Shown here piece by piece: positions 8,619 through 17,777 of a stretch of DNA of 64,000 nucleotides; position 1 is the first letter of the stretch, and each line of letters opens with the position of its first letter. The notes beneath the pieces are model-generated. The model was not told where the DNA came from. It searched no databases and was given only the letters and a program-made list of their open reading frames with translations. The stretch lies in contig NZ_VSLZ01000005.1 of NCBI RefSeq assembly GCF_010747475.1, positions 186,001 through 250,000 on the forward strand. The letters are read 5' to 3'. Origin of the DNA: Halorussus sp. MSC15.2 (GTDB lineage: Archaea; Halobacteriota; Halobacteria; Halobacteriales; Haladaptataceae). The translations under genes and the position numbers were made by a program.

Positions 8619-9143
8619 CTACTCGAACTGCCGCCAGGCCTTCTCGAAGCGCTGGCCGTGGGGCGGGTGGAACACCTCGCCGCCGTCGCCGAACGACTCC
8701 GGCGTGAACCACTCGACGGCCGAGACCTCCGGCCCCGGGTGGGGGTCGCCCGCGGTGTCCGCTCGCCGAACCCCGAACCCGACGGAGACGACGCGCTTGC
8801 CCTCGAACGGCGCGGCCGAGAACGTGTCGAGCAGTGTCAGGTCCTCGGGAGCGACGCGGACGCCGGTCTCCTCGCGGAGTTCGCGGGCCGCGCCCTCCCG
8901 CGGCGACTCCGCCAGTTCGAGGTGACCGCCGGAGACGGTCCACTCCCCGATTCCCGGTTCCACCGCGCGCTCGGTCAGCAACACGCCCTCCGCGCCGACG
9001 ACTGCGACTCCGGCGGTCGGAACCGGATTCCGCCAGACGACGCGCTCACAGTCAGGGCAGAACTGGCGTTCGCGGCCCTCAATTTCGCGCCCGGTCAGGT
9101 CCGCGCCGCAGTACGGGCAGAAGTTCGCTGGATAGGTCGTCAC
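8619..9143 (-). CDS. Nudix hydrolase with N-terminal zinc ribbon
   Basis: 174 residues. The N-terminal zinc ribbon CPYCGADL...CPDCERVVW (about 9-41) resembles that of NudC-type NADH pyrophosphatases and archaeal relatives. The Nudix box GHLELAESPREGAARELREE lies near residues 73-92, followed by TGV, with the catalytic REEtG glutamates present. It hydrolyses a nucleoside diphosphate linked to another group; the substrate is not deducible. It is 14 nt from thrC on the same strand, so probably co-transcribed. Confidence 0.85.
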   Translation of the reverse strand: MTTYPANFCPYCGADLTGREIEGRERQFCPDCERVVWRNPVPTAGVAVVGAEGVLLTERAVEPGIGEWTVSGGHLELAESPREGAARELREETGVRVAPEDLTLLDTFSAAPFEGKRVVSVGFGVRRADTAGDPHPGPEVSAVEWFTPESFGDGGEVFHPPHGQRFEKAWRQFE

Positions 9144-9156
9144 GAGTAGTCACCAC

Positions 9157-10356
9157 TCACGACTTCAGTCCGCTCCCCGTCAGCGGCACGACAACGTCGT
9201 CGTCCGGGTCGAGGACCCCGCGCTCGCGGTAGGCGTCGAGCGCGGCGGGCGCGACGGCGGAGGTCGGTTCGACGTAGAATCCGCCGCGGTGCAGGCGGTC
9301 GAGCGCGTCCGCCACGGGAGCGGCGTCGAGCGCGATAGCGTCGCCGTCCGTGGCGTCGATGGCGTCGAGAATCTGGTCCTCTCTGGCGGGGTCGAGAATC
9401 TGGATGCCGTCGGCCACGTCGTTGCTCGCGCCCGTCTCGCTGTCTCGCGGGTCGTTCCTCCCCGCTCCACTGTTCGAGGCGCTTTGCGCCTCGCTTCCGT
9501 GGAGTTGCTCGGCGACGGGCGCGTATCCGGCGGCCTGCGCGCCGAGCAGGCGCGGCATCCGGTCGGTCCACCCCGCCTCCTTCAGCGCGCGGAAGCCGCG
9601 ATAGGCACCGAGGAAGAGCGTGCCGTGGCCCAGCGGCGTGACCACGGCGTCAGGGACCTCCCAGTCGCGCTGGGCCGCGACTTCGAAGGCGAACGTCGCG
9701 GTGCCCGCGAAGAAGGCCGGATTCCACGCGTGACTGGCGTACCAGCCCGCTTCGTCGGCAGATTCGACGGCCTCGACGCAGGCCTCGGTCACGTCCTGCC
9801 GCGTGCCCTCGACGCGGACGGGGGTCGCGCCGACGCGCTCGATGGCCGCGAGTTTGGACTCCTTGACCTCGGCCGGGACGTAGATGTCGGCGTCGATACC
9901 GGCGCGGGCGGCGTACTGCGCGATGGCCGCCCCGGCGTTGCCCGAGGAGTCTTCGACGACTTTCTCGACGCCCAACTCGGCGGCCCGCGAGAGGGTCGCG
10001 GTCGCGCCGCGGTCCTTGAAACTCCCCGAGGGGAAGACGTACTCCAGTTTGAACTGGACGTTCGCGCCCCAGTCGGGAGAGTCGGCGGGGTCCGACGCGG
10101 GACCGGAGGTGTCCCGTAGCGGCGTGAACCCCTCTCCGAGCGTGACCTGCCGGGAGACCGGCAAGAACTCCTCGAAGGTCCAGAGTCCCCTTCGGGTGTC
10201 TAATTCGCCAAAATCGGGCGCGGACCCCTCGGGGAGCGGTCGGTCGGCGAACTCCAGCGGGTGCCCGCAGTCACACCGCCACGGTTCCTCCGGTCCGGCG
10301 TCGTAGATTCGGCCGCAGTCGGGGCAGGTGAGGTCGGACGGCGAATCACCGGCCAT
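9157..10356 (-). CDS. thrC: Threonine synthase
   Basis: PLP enzyme converting O-phosphohomoserine to threonine. 399 residues. An N-terminal zinc ribbon CPDCGRIYD...CDCGHPL (residues 11-33) is common in archaeal ThrC. The PLP lysine is in SFKDRGA (K114), the phosphate-cup equivalent is SSGNAGAAIAQYAA, and PLTGSG lies near the C-terminus. Around residues 288-314 there is a polar insert (EAQSASNSGAGRNDPRDSE) whose DNA contains a perfect palindrome. It is followed after 14 nt by the Nudix gene and preceded by the AstE-like gene with a 3-nt gap, suggesting an operon. Confidence 0.9.
   Translation of the reverse strand: MAGDSPSDLTCPDCGRIYDAGPEEPWRCDCGHPLEFADRPLPEGSAPDFGELDTRRGLWTFEEFLPVSRQVTLGEGFTPLRDTSGPASDPADSPDWGANVQFKLEYVFPSGSFKDRGATATLSRAAELGVEKVVEDSSGNAGAAIAQYAARAGIDADIYVPAEVKESKLAAIERVGATPVRVEGTRQDVTEACVEAVESADEAGWYASHAWNPAFFAGTATFAFEVAAQRDWEVPDAVVTPLGHGTLFLGAYRGFRALKEAGWTDRMPRLLGAQAAGYAPVAEQLHGSEAQSASNSGAGRNDPRDSETGASNDVADGIQILDPAREDQILDAIDATDGDAIALDAAPVADALDRLHRGGFYVEPTSAVAPAALDAYRERGVLDPDDDVVVPLTGSGLKS
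9476..9492. repeat. Palindrome inside the thrC coding sequence
   Basis: GAGGCGC-TTT-GCGCCTC is a perfect 7-bp inverted repeat with a 3-nt loop, lying inside a polar, low-complexity protein insert of thrC. It resembles intergenic spacer hairpins more than coding DNA. Confidence 0.55.
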
Positions 10357-10359
10357 GGC

Positions 10360-11316
10360 TCAGAACTCGTCTACGTTGGTGCCGACCGAACAGACGTACT
10401 CGCCGGTCGCGACCTGCGGCAGTCGGCGCGAGCGCCAGAAGAGACCGGAGTCGTCGGCGGTCACCTCGGCTTTCAACTGGCCGAAGGGGTCGGTCACCTC
10501 GAATATCACGTCGCCGACCGTCACCGCGTCGCCGAGGTCCTTCCGGAACCGGACGAGACCGCCGCAGGGCGACCCGTATCGGTCGAAGCCGGTGGCGCGA
10601 GTCTGGCGTTCGAGGTCCACGTCACCGTCGAGGAATCCGTAGTAGCGAAGGACGTTGAACACGCCCTCGACGCCGTACTGGATGCTCTCCTCGTCCCACC
10701 CGATGCAACCGCCGAGTTCGGGGTCCACGGTCGGGATGCCCTCGTCCGGGCCGACGCGGGCGAGTTGGCCCTCGGGTCCCTTCTGGTCGAGGACGTGGCC
10801 GCATCCGAACACCTTGGCGAGTTCGAGACACTCGTCGTGGAGGCGGTGGCGCTGGCCGCACCGCACCCGGACCTCGTTGAGCATCCGACTCGTCGAACCC
10901 TGATGCAGGTCAAGAATCAGGTCCGCGCGCGACGCCGCCTCGAAGGTGGCCGCCGAGATGCGCTCGCTGGACGTCCCCGACTCGTCGCCGGGGTAGGTGC
11001 GATTCATCTTGGTGTCGTCGATGGGGTTGCGGTGTTCGGCCACCTGGAACGCGTGGTAGTTGACGATGCCGACCACGAGAACCGTCCCCGAGAGGTCCTC
11101 CGGCGGAATCTGGGGGACCACCCGCTGAATCACGCCGAGTCCGTTCAGTTCGTCGCCGTCGCTGACCGCCTGAACGTACAGCGTCGGGCCGTCTTCCGCT
11201 CCGTTTACCACCGCGACGGGGAGACCGAAGTCGCTTCCGTCGCGCGTTTCACCCACCTGCAACCGCCCGGTATCTATCTCCCCGGGGGCCGCACTCGCCG
11301 TTCCGAGCGTCTTCAT
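10360..11316 (-). CDS. AstE/aspartoacylase-superfamily zinc-carboxypeptidase-like protein
   Basis: 318 residues of the succinylglutamate desuccinylase/aspartoacylase (M14-like) family. The DLHQGS motif near residue 136 contributes a zinc ligand, TKMNRTYPGD is the family arginine/asparagine segment, and a C-terminal biotinyl-lipoyl-like beta domain (DAVTVGDVIFEVTDPFGQLK) closes the protein. The first zinc motif, normally xHGdE, reads SDGDELNG, with Asp53 in place of His. The substrate is unknown; members cleave amide bonds of N-acylated or peptide-like compounds. It sits 3 nt upstream of thrC on the same strand. Confidence 0.75.
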   Translation of the reverse strand: MKTLGTASAAPGEIDTGRLQVGETRDGSDFGLPVAVVNGAEDGPTLYVQAVSDGDELNGLGVIQRVVPQIPPEDLSGTVLVVGIVNYHAFQVAEHRNPIDDTKMNRTYPGDESGTSSERISAATFEAASRADLILDLHQGSTSRMLNEVRVRCGQRHRLHDECLELAKVFGCGHVLDQKGPEGQLARVGPDEGIPTVDPELGGCIGWDEESIQYGVEGVFNVLRYYGFLDGDVDLERQTRATGFDRYGSPCGGLVRFRKDLGDAVTVGDVIFEVTDPFGQLKAEVTADDSGLFWRSRRLPQVATGEYVCSVGTNVDEF

Positions 11317-11541
11317 TACCCATAACGGACGGCTACACGCCCTTTAGCGGTTCGGTCTCGGCGAACGCGTACCAGTTCCCCCGAGCGTTTTGCCGACTGC
11401 TTTCGACCACTCCCGGCGACCGACCGCTGTCGGACCGGTCGGACCCGTCTCCATCCCCGTCCTCTGGAGGGAACCGCCCGCGCATCGGTAAGCGACCAGT
11501 GGTTCCCAAGAACTTATGTATTCGGCGCGAACCGTCGGATT

Positions 11542-12501
11542 ATGGACAGACGTGATTTCCTGCGTGCGAGCGGTGTCGTCACCGCGTCGTCGTTGGCCGG
11601 TTGTGCCGGTATGCTAAACGGTGCTCAACCGGAGAAAGCAGGAAACCGAATCACCGCAGCCGAGGAGAAGATATCGAAGAACTCGAAGGAGTTGAACGAA
11701 ATCCAGTCGAAGGTAGAGAGCGACGACGAGGAGGTCCCCGACGAGTTCGACCCCTCGTCGGTCACGGCCCGCGTCGAGAAAGCGAACGTGAAACTGGACG
11801 AGGCCGAGGAGTACGCCACCGACGAACAGCAGTCGTACGTCGATACGCTTCGGAAGGTCGGCGAGTACCAGAAGAAGCGGGCCAAGTTGTACGAGGACCA
11901 CGTTACACTCCGGAACAAGATTACGACCGTCAATACGTACGTACAGAGCGACCGATACGACACGGCGCTGGAGAAGGTAACCGAAGCGAAGTCGCTGTTG
12001 GGCGAGGTGCGAACGCACACCGACGAGTTGGAGAGCGCGCTCGGCGACATCGACAGTGACGCGCTGAGCGAGAGCGACCGGATAACCTACGACGCCATCG
12101 AGACCGACCTCTCGACGTTCCGCGACCGCCTCGACCTCGTCGAGACGATGCTCGACGGGTTCGCGCCGATGATAAAGGGGATACAAGACTTCATGCCAGC
12201 CCTCGAAGCATACAAGAACGGGCAGTACGCCGACGCCGCCGAGCAACTCGCCGAGGCCGAGACCCACTTCGAGACGGCCGACGCGAAGTTCCGGGAACTC
12301 GAAAACGCCGACACCGACCTCGGTGGCATCGAGACCGACGTCGCCAAGATAACGTGTTACACCGGCGTGCTGACGGACGGGGCACGGCTGTTCAAGGAGA
12401 GCGCGACGGCCGCGAAGAACGGCGACAAGGAACTCGCCCGACAGAAGGCCAAGGAGGCACAGACCGAACTGAACAAATGTAGTTTCGACTCCTCGTCCTG
12501 A
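11542..12501 (+). CDS. Tat-exported lipoprotein with coiled-coil body, function unknown
   Basis: 319 residues. MDRRDFLRASG is a twin-arginine signal and LAGC at residues 18-21 is the lipobox, so the protein should be folded in the cytosol, exported by Tat and anchored by a lipid on Cys21. The rest is almost entirely charged alpha helix with heptad-like spacing (RITAAEEKISKNSKELNEIQ, AADAAEQLAEAETHFETADA-type repeats) and three further isolated Cys. A TATA-like TTATGTATTC is about 28 nt upstream. No enzymatic motif is seen; a structural or scaffold role at the cell surface is inference. Confidence 0.75.
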   Translation: MDRRDFLRASGVVTASSLAGCAGMLNGAQPEKAGNRITAAEEKISKNSKELNEIQSKVESDDEEVPDEFDPSSVTARVEKANVKLDEAEEYATDEQQSYVDTLRKVGEYQKKRAKLYEDHVTLRNKITTVNTYVQSDRYDTALEKVTEAKSLLGEVRTHTDELESALGDIDSDALSESDRITYDAIETDLSTFRDRLDLVETMLDGFAPMIKGIQDFMPALEAYKNGQYADAAEQLAEAETHFETADAKFRELENADTDLGGIETDVAKITCYTGVLTDGARLFKESATAAKNGDKELARQKAKEAQTELNKCSFDSSS

Positions 12502-12659
12502 CCGTCTCTCGCGCTCTCGGCCGCGTTCGCTGCGGAACGCGCTTCCCTCAAGTGTAGTTCGATAGCCGCGATACTGTTCGAGAACTGCAGTACGAGCAAG
12601 CCGGACTGGTTTTCGAACCTATTTACCTGCCGGGCTGATACGTCCAGAGAGTCACGGCC

Positions 12660-13919
12660 ATGTTCGACTCGTTCGCCGGCCTCCGGGAGTTCGACCGCGC
12701 GGTCTTCGTCGTGGCCGCGGCGCGGTTCGTCAACGTCCTCGGTTCGGGAATCGTCTATCCCTTCGCAACCCTCTACTTCTACGGCGAAGTCGGTATCCCG
12801 TTCACGCTCGTCGGGACCGGCCTGTTCGCCAACAGCGTGGCGACAGCGGGCGGTACCCTCGTCGGGGGCTACCTCGCGGACCGGTACGGTCGCAAGCCCG
12901 TGATGGTGGCGAGCATGGCGCTCTCGGCCCCGACGCTGGCGGCCTACGCGCTCGTAACCAGCGCGCCGACGTTCGTCGCCGTCGCCGCCGCGGCCGGACT
13001 CGCGGCCGGACTGTTCGCCCCGGCGAGTCAGGCGATGGTCGCCGACCTGACGCCCGACGCCGACCGCGAGCAGGCCTACGGACTGCTGAAGGTCGCCAGC
13101 AACGCCGGGTTCGGGTCGGGGTTCGTCGTCGGCGGCCTGCTCTACGGCGTCGCCCACACCGCCGTCTTCGTCGCCGACGGCCTGACCAGTGGCGTCGTCG
13201 CCGTCCTGCTCGCGGTCGCGCTCCCGCGCGTTTCGGGGGCGACTGAAGGCGAAGCCGACTCCGAGGCAGTCGAGTCGTCGCTGGCCGCGACGCTCCGAGA
13301 GTGGAGTCGCGCGGTCACGCAGCCGACGATTCTGGCGCTCGCGGTTCTCAACGTCGGGTTCGCAGTCGCCTACGCCCAGATGCGGAGCACGGTCCCGGTG
13401 TTCGCCGAGCAGGCGTTCGGCCTGACCAGCGAGCAGTTAGGGACGCTCTACGTGCTGAATCCGCTGGTCATCGTCGTCTTCCAGATGCCAGTGGTATCGT
13501 GGGTCCGGTCGTGGCGGCGGACGCGCGGACTAGCGCTCTCGGCGGTGTTCTGGGCGGCCAGTTTCGTCACCATCGTGCTCGCCCACGGCGCGCCCGTCCT
13601 CGTCGGCGTCGGACTGGTCGGGGCGTTCCTCGTCCTCCGAACAGTCGGCGAGATTCTGCACGCGCCGCTGATTACGGCGCTGGCGAGCGACGTGGGCACC
13701 GTCGAAGAGCGCGGGTCACAGCTCTCGGTGCTGGAAATCGCCAAGCGACTCGGCTTCGGTATCGGCCCGGTCGTCGGCGGAGCGTTCTTCGACTACGGCG
13801 TCGAGGCGCTGCTGTGGCCCGCGCTGGTCGGGATGAGTCTCCTGCTCGGCGTCGGCGTGCTGTCGCTGGAACGGCGGGTCTCTCCGGCGGCGAACGGTCG
13901 AGGTGAGGCGGCGGACTGA
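12660..13919 (+). CDS. Major facilitator superfamily transporter
   Basis: 419 residues with 12 predicted membrane segments. The MFS signature between segments 2 and 3, GGYLADRYGRKPVMV, lies near residues 67-81, and a degenerate second copy (SWVRSWRRTRGLALS) between segments 8 and 9. Acidic loops and drug-exporter-like architecture resemble multidrug or sugar efflux families, but the substrate cannot be set. It stands alone, with TATA-like TATTTACC about 38 nt before the ATG. Confidence 0.85.
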   Translation: MFDSFAGLREFDRAVFVVAAARFVNVLGSGIVYPFATLYFYGEVGIPFTLVGTGLFANSVATAGGTLVGGYLADRYGRKPVMVASMALSAPTLAAYALVTSAPTFVAVAAAAGLAAGLFAPASQAMVADLTPDADREQAYGLLKVASNAGFGSGFVVGGLLYGVAHTAVFVADGLTSGVVAVLLAVALPRVSGATEGEADSEAVESSLAATLREWSRAVTQPTILALAVLNVGFAVAYAQMRSTVPVFAEQAFGLTSEQLGTLYVLNPLVIVVFQMPVVSWVRSWRRTRGLALSAVFWAASFVTIVLAHGAPVLVGVGLVGAFLVLRTVGEILHAPLITALASDVGTVEERGSQLSVLEIAKRLGFGIGPVVGGAFFDYGVEALLWPALVGMSLLLGVGVLSLERRVSPAANGRGEAAD

Positions 13920-13963
13920 GGTTCTACGGAGTTGTTGGTGCTAGTACCCCGAATTGGTTAGTA

Positions 13964-14260
13964 TCACTTCTGCTGATTTCGGAGGTAGTAGACGGTTCCC
14001 GCAATTGCGGGGGCGACTACCGCAACGAGGTAATACGATACTGAGAGACCGTCAGTCTCTCCGGCGTGGGTTCGCATGAAGAACAAGAGTAAACCTCCGA
14101 GAATTAGGTTTGCGACGATTATGTCTACGAACATGCCAGTAGAATAGCTAGAGATTATCGTAGCGACGATAGTGTGTAAAACAACAGTGATTATGACTCC
14201 ACGAAGAGCGTTAGTCTCTTTTTGAGTTTCTTGTTGACTCTCGCACCTATCCGCGCTCAT
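13964..14260 (-). CDS. Small three-segment membrane protein in an AT-rich patch
   Basis: 98 residues with a polar N-terminus containing QQETQKETN, then three hydrophobic segments (about 21-38, 44-61 and 73-91). No family recognised. Its codons use A/T at third positions far more than the neighbours, and the surrounding 550 bp (13,920-14,470) is AT-rich, so it may have been acquired. It faces the next gene divergently. Confidence 0.55.
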   Translation of the reverse strand: MSADRCESQQETQKETNALRGVIITVVLHTIVATIISSYSTGMFVDIIVANLILGGLLLFFMRTHAGETDGLSVSYYLVAVVAPAIAGTVYYLRNQQK

Positions 14261-14468
14261 AGCGTAGGTCTTTTGCGAGCCGTTTTGAATAGAGAATTTC
14301 TTTCCGCTTTCCAGAACATAGTCATCTCCTCCTTACGTCATTTCTCTTCTACTAATATACATCTTCACATTTTCACAGTACGAAATATGTTTTACATGTT
14401 TGATATTGTTGAAGGTGCATGTAGAACAGATAGTAGACGAGGTATTAGAACAATTGTGGCAAACCGCT

Positions 14469-14768
14469 ATGCCTTTCATCCGGCCGTTCCAACGTCCTAA
14501 CGTGTCCGGAAACGTCCCCGAGCGCCCGAGAGCGAACTTCGTGGCGGCGCTGAACGTCCGGCGGAACGCCGTGCGCGGGTTCGCCTTCAGTCTGCTGTTC
14601 ACGGCGGCAGTTCTCGTGTTGTTCGTCTTCCTGCCGGGGACGCGGCGGCCGACGCCGTACTATCTGGCGCTCGGGTTCGTGCTCGTCGCGTCGTTGGGGT
14701 CGCTGGCGACGACGGTGCTGACGCTGGTGTCGGCGTATCGGTTGGCGAAGGACACCGACCTCGATTAG
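14469..14768 (+). CDS. Two-segment membrane protein, 99 aa
   Basis: The product has a basic N-terminus (PFQRPNVSGNVPERPRANFV), then two hydrophobic segments (about 37-56 and 66-89) and a short acidic tail. The ATG at 14469 is chosen: the frame is open to a TTG at 14400, but the extra 23 residues are coded by AT-rich DNA with no similarity in character. It resembles small haloarchaeal DUF proteins of two transmembrane helices; function unknown. Confidence 0.55.
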   Translation: MPFIRPFQRPNVSGNVPERPRANFVAALNVRRNAVRGFAFSLLFTAAVLVLFVFLPGTRRPTPYYLALGFVLVASLGSLATTVLTLVSAYRLAKDTDLD

Positions 14769-14838
14769 TCGCCCGGTAGATTGGGTCGTAGAGCGCGGTG
14801 AAGGTCAGTATCGCCGGTTCCGTGCCAGAGCAACGCAG

Positions 14839-16056
14839 TTATTCTGCCGAGTACTCGGTCCCGGTCAGTTCACCCAGACGTTCCGCGCCCGAGCGGGTGC
14901 CCTTGGCGATGAACACGTCGCCCGCCCGGAGTTTCGTGGTCGGGCCGGGTTGGATGACCCACTCGCGTTCGCCGTCTCTGGAGCGCCGAACCGCGATGAC
15001 TCGCATCCCGGTCTCGGTCTTGACTTCTCGGTCGCCCAGCGTCACACCGTCGAACTCGCTGCCGGGGGCGACCGTCTGGCGGACGATGACCTCGTCGCTC
15101 TCCTCGACGGCCTGTTCCACGACGGGATGAGTGCCGAGGCCGCGGAGGACGCCCTCGCTGATTTCGACCGCGGCGTCGCTGATGACCTCCGTCGCGTTGG
15201 CGAGGTGGACGAGTCCCCGGAGCGAGATGGGGTCCTCGACGCGGGCCGCCGCGCGGAAGGTCCACGCCTCGAATCTGGACTGGAGGGCGTCCACCTCGGC
15301 TTCGAGTTCGACCACTTCCTCGGCGACTTCGGCGCTGTCGAAGAGGACGCTCCCGTACGCGAGGTCCACCGCGAGTTCGCTGATGTTCTTCATCAGCACG
15401 ATGGAGTCCACGGCGCGTTCGAGGTCCTCGATGTTCGGTTCGGGCGGTTCTGGCGGCTCGTAGCGTTCGCCGGTCGCGCGCAGGTACACGTCGGCGATGC
15501 CCTCGTCGGGACCGCGGAGCAGGACGGTGTCCCCGGCGTCGAGCGCGGTGGTTCGGTCGGGGTTCGTTATCCAGTCGTCCGCGCGCCGGATGGCGATGAC
15601 GCGCACGCCGGTCTCGGTTTCCATATTCAGGTCCCCGAGCGTCCGGCCCGCCAGTTCGGAGTCGGCGGCGACTTCGGCGCGGACGAGCGTCTCGACCGCT
15701 TCGGGGAGCGCGGCCCGCATCGCGTCGGGCAGGCCGATGTCCTCCAGCACGACCTTGGCGATGTCGCCCGCGGCGTCGCTTATCTTCTCGGCCGCGCCGA
15801 CCACGCCGAGGACCGGAGCCAACTGCTCGGCGTCCTCCGGGCTTCTGGCGGCCATCAGCAGGCTCATCCGGGCCTGTAGCTGGAGGACGTCCATCCGGGC
15901 CTCGAGTTCCAGCACCTCGCGAGCGATGTCGTCGCTCCCGTTGAGCACCGCGGAGAACGAGAGGTCGATGAGGAGTTCGGCGGTGTCTTTCATCTCCGAC
16001 AGCACCGCTTTGACGCTGACGGGTTCGTACTCGACATCGCCGCCGGACGGTTCCAT
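14839..16056 (-). CDS. PhoU/TrkA-C tandem-domain protein, potassium-channel regulator type
   Basis: 405 residues made of two similar halves, each a PhoU-like helical domain followed by a TrkA-C (RCK_C) beta domain. Matching landmarks are KDTAELLIDLSFSAVLNGSD versus KNISELAVDLAYGSVLFDSA, and ETETGVRVIAIRRADDW (about 163-179) versus KTETGMRVIAVRRSRDG (about 357-373). RCK_C domains bind ligands and gate K+ channels or transporters, and such proteins accompany K+ or other ion channels. It is cytosolic, with no channel gene adjacent, so the partner is unknown. Confidence 0.8.
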   Translation of the reverse strand: MEPSGGDVEYEPVSVKAVLSEMKDTAELLIDLSFSAVLNGSDDIAREVLELEARMDVLQLQARMSLLMAARSPEDAEQLAPVLGVVGAAEKISDAAGDIAKVVLEDIGLPDAMRAALPEAVETLVRAEVAADSELAGRTLGDLNMETETGVRVIAIRRADDWITNPDRTTALDAGDTVLLRGPDEGIADVYLRATGERYEPPEPPEPNIEDLERAVDSIVLMKNISELAVDLAYGSVLFDSAEVAEEVVELEAEVDALQSRFEAWTFRAAARVEDPISLRGLVHLANATEVISDAAVEISEGVLRGLGTHPVVEQAVEESDEVIVRQTVAPGSEFDGVTLGDREVKTETGMRVIAVRRSRDGEREWVIQPGPTTKLRAGDVFIAKGTRSGAERLGELTGTEYSAE

Positions 16057-16169
16057 ACGACGACGTTGTGCGCCTCCAGATAAAAACGTTCGTAGGGTTT
16101 TGGATGGGAATCCGGCGAGACCGAAACGAAAGATAATCCTTTTCCGGTCTTGCCGAGAAGTATCAGGGT

Positions 16170-17309
16170 ATGTCAGAAGAGGTCAAGAGAGGGCTGGAGG
16201 GCGTCGTCGTCGCAGAGTCAGGACTCAGCTTCATCAATGGCGACGAAGGTCGCCTCATCTACCGCGGATACGAAATCGAAGACCTCGCCCGGAACGCGAG
16301 CTACGAGGAGGTGCTCTACCTGCTCTGGCACGGCGAACTCCCCACACGTGACGAACTCGCCGACTTCTCCGAGTCGATGGCCGAGGAGCGGGAACTCGAC
16401 GAGGACGTGCTCGAAACCGTCCGAAAGCTCGCCGAGGCCGACGAACAGCCGATGGCCGCGGTCCGGACCGCTGTGTCGATGCTCTCGGCCTACGACCCCG
16501 AGGACGCCGACGCCGAACCGACCGACCGCGAAGTCAACCTCCGGAAGGGGCGGCGCATCACCGCGAAGGTCCCGACCCTCGTCGCGGCGTTCAAGCGCAT
16601 CCGGAACGGTAACGACCCGGTCGAACCCCGAGAGGACCTCGGCCACGCCGAGAACTTCCTCTACATGCTCAACGGCGAGGAACCCGACGAGGTGCTGGCC
16701 GAGACGTTCGACATGGCGCTGGTTCTCCACGCCGACCACGGCCTGAACGCCTCGACGTTCTCCTCGATGGTCACGTCCTCCACGCTCTCGGACCTCCACA
16801 GCGCCATCACGAGCGCGGTCGGCACCCTCGCCGGACCGCTCCACGGCGGCGCGAACGCGAACGTGATGAAGATGCTGAAGGAGATAGACGAGAGCGGCAA
16901 GGGCACCAAGACGTGGGTGGACGACGCCCTCGACCGCGGCGACCGCATCATGGGCTTCGGCCACCGCGTCTACAACGTCAAGGACCCCCGCGCCAAGATT
17001 CTCGGCGAGAAGAGCGAGGAACTCGGTGAGGCCGCGGGCGACACGAAGTGGTACGAGATGTCGGTCGAAATTGAGGAGTACATGCGAGACGAAAAGGGTC
17101 TCGCGCCGAACGTGGACTTCTACTCGGCCTCGACCTACTACCAGATGGGCATCCCCATCGACCTCTACACCCCCATCTTCGCCATGTCGCGGGTCGGCGG
17201 ATGGATAGGTCACGTGCTGGAGCAGTACGACGACAACCGCCTGATTCGACCGCGCGCGAAGTACACCGGGTCGAAGCAGGAGGACTGGGTCCCCATCGAC
17301 GAGCGGTAG
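16170..17309 (+). CDS. citZ: Citrate synthase
   Basis: Condenses acetyl-CoA with oxaloacetate at the TCA-cycle entry. The 379-residue length matches the dimeric type II short form of archaea and Gram-positives. Active-site histidines are visible in HADHGLNAST, GPLHGGAN and FGHRVYNVKDPRA, and the catalytic aspartate in NVDFYSASTYYQMGIP. An N-terminal FINGDEGRLIYRGYEIEDLA is typical. The ATG at 16170 follows a TATA-like ATAATCCTTTTCC. Confidence 0.95.
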   Translation: MSEEVKRGLEGVVVAESGLSFINGDEGRLIYRGYEIEDLARNASYEEVLYLLWHGELPTRDELADFSESMAEERELDEDVLETVRKLAEADEQPMAAVRTAVSMLSAYDPEDADAEPTDREVNLRKGRRITAKVPTLVAAFKRIRNGNDPVEPREDLGHAENFLYMLNGEEPDEVLAETFDMALVLHADHGLNASTFSSMVTSSTLSDLHSAITSAVGTLAGPLHGGANANVMKMLKEIDESGKGTKTWVDDALDRGDRIMGFGHRVYNVKDPRAKILGEKSEELGEAAGDTKWYEMSVEIEEYMRDEKGLAPNVDFYSASTYYQMGIPIDLYTPIFAMSRVGGWIGHVLEQYDDNRLIRPRAKYTGSKQEDWVPIDER

Positions 17310-17388
17310 AATCGTAACCGTCGTCGCCTTTTCTTTCGCGGTTATCGAGTCGTCTAACCCCGGCACTCCAGAGCAAGTCGGGTATTCT

Positions 17389-17706
17389 TCACGACGGTCC
17401 TTCGACGCTCCCTCGCTCTTCCATCATCGCGGCCCACCCGCCCAGCGGAATCTCGCCGCCTCGACGAGGAGCGACCAGACGAAGTAGAGAAAGATGCCCG
17501 CGTAGACCGCCTCGACGCCGAAGTCGAGACGGACGCCGAACAGCCACGAGAACCCGACGATGAAACCGAACATCCCCGTGGTCCGCGCGACGAAGGGCGT
17601 CTTGGTGTCGCTCGCACCCTGCAAGGCCCCCGAGAAGACGACGTAGAGGACGAGGAACGGCGAGGCCAGACCGTAGACGCGGGCGAACTCCGCCGGTGGC
17701 GGTTTG
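17389..17706 (-). pseudogene. C-terminal remnant of a MATE-family exporter, frameshifted
   Basis: Reading on the minus strand from about 17706, the frame gives FARVYGLASPFLVLYVVFSG and GASDTKTPFVARTTGMFG, then three hydrophobic stretches, the last about 90 residues of a MATE transporter. The frame hits TGA at 17424-17426, but a +1 frame continues as GGWAAMMEERGSVEGPS to a stop at 17389-17391, which looks like the original C-terminus. So there is one frameshift plus loss of roughly the first three quarters of the gene. An intact MATE gene is at 56227-57624. Confidence 0.75.
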
Positions 17707-17777
17707 AGTGTACCGGAACGAGCGAGTCCGAAGGTCAGTCGGGAAGACGTTAGGTAGTCTCCGACGGAGGACCGTAC

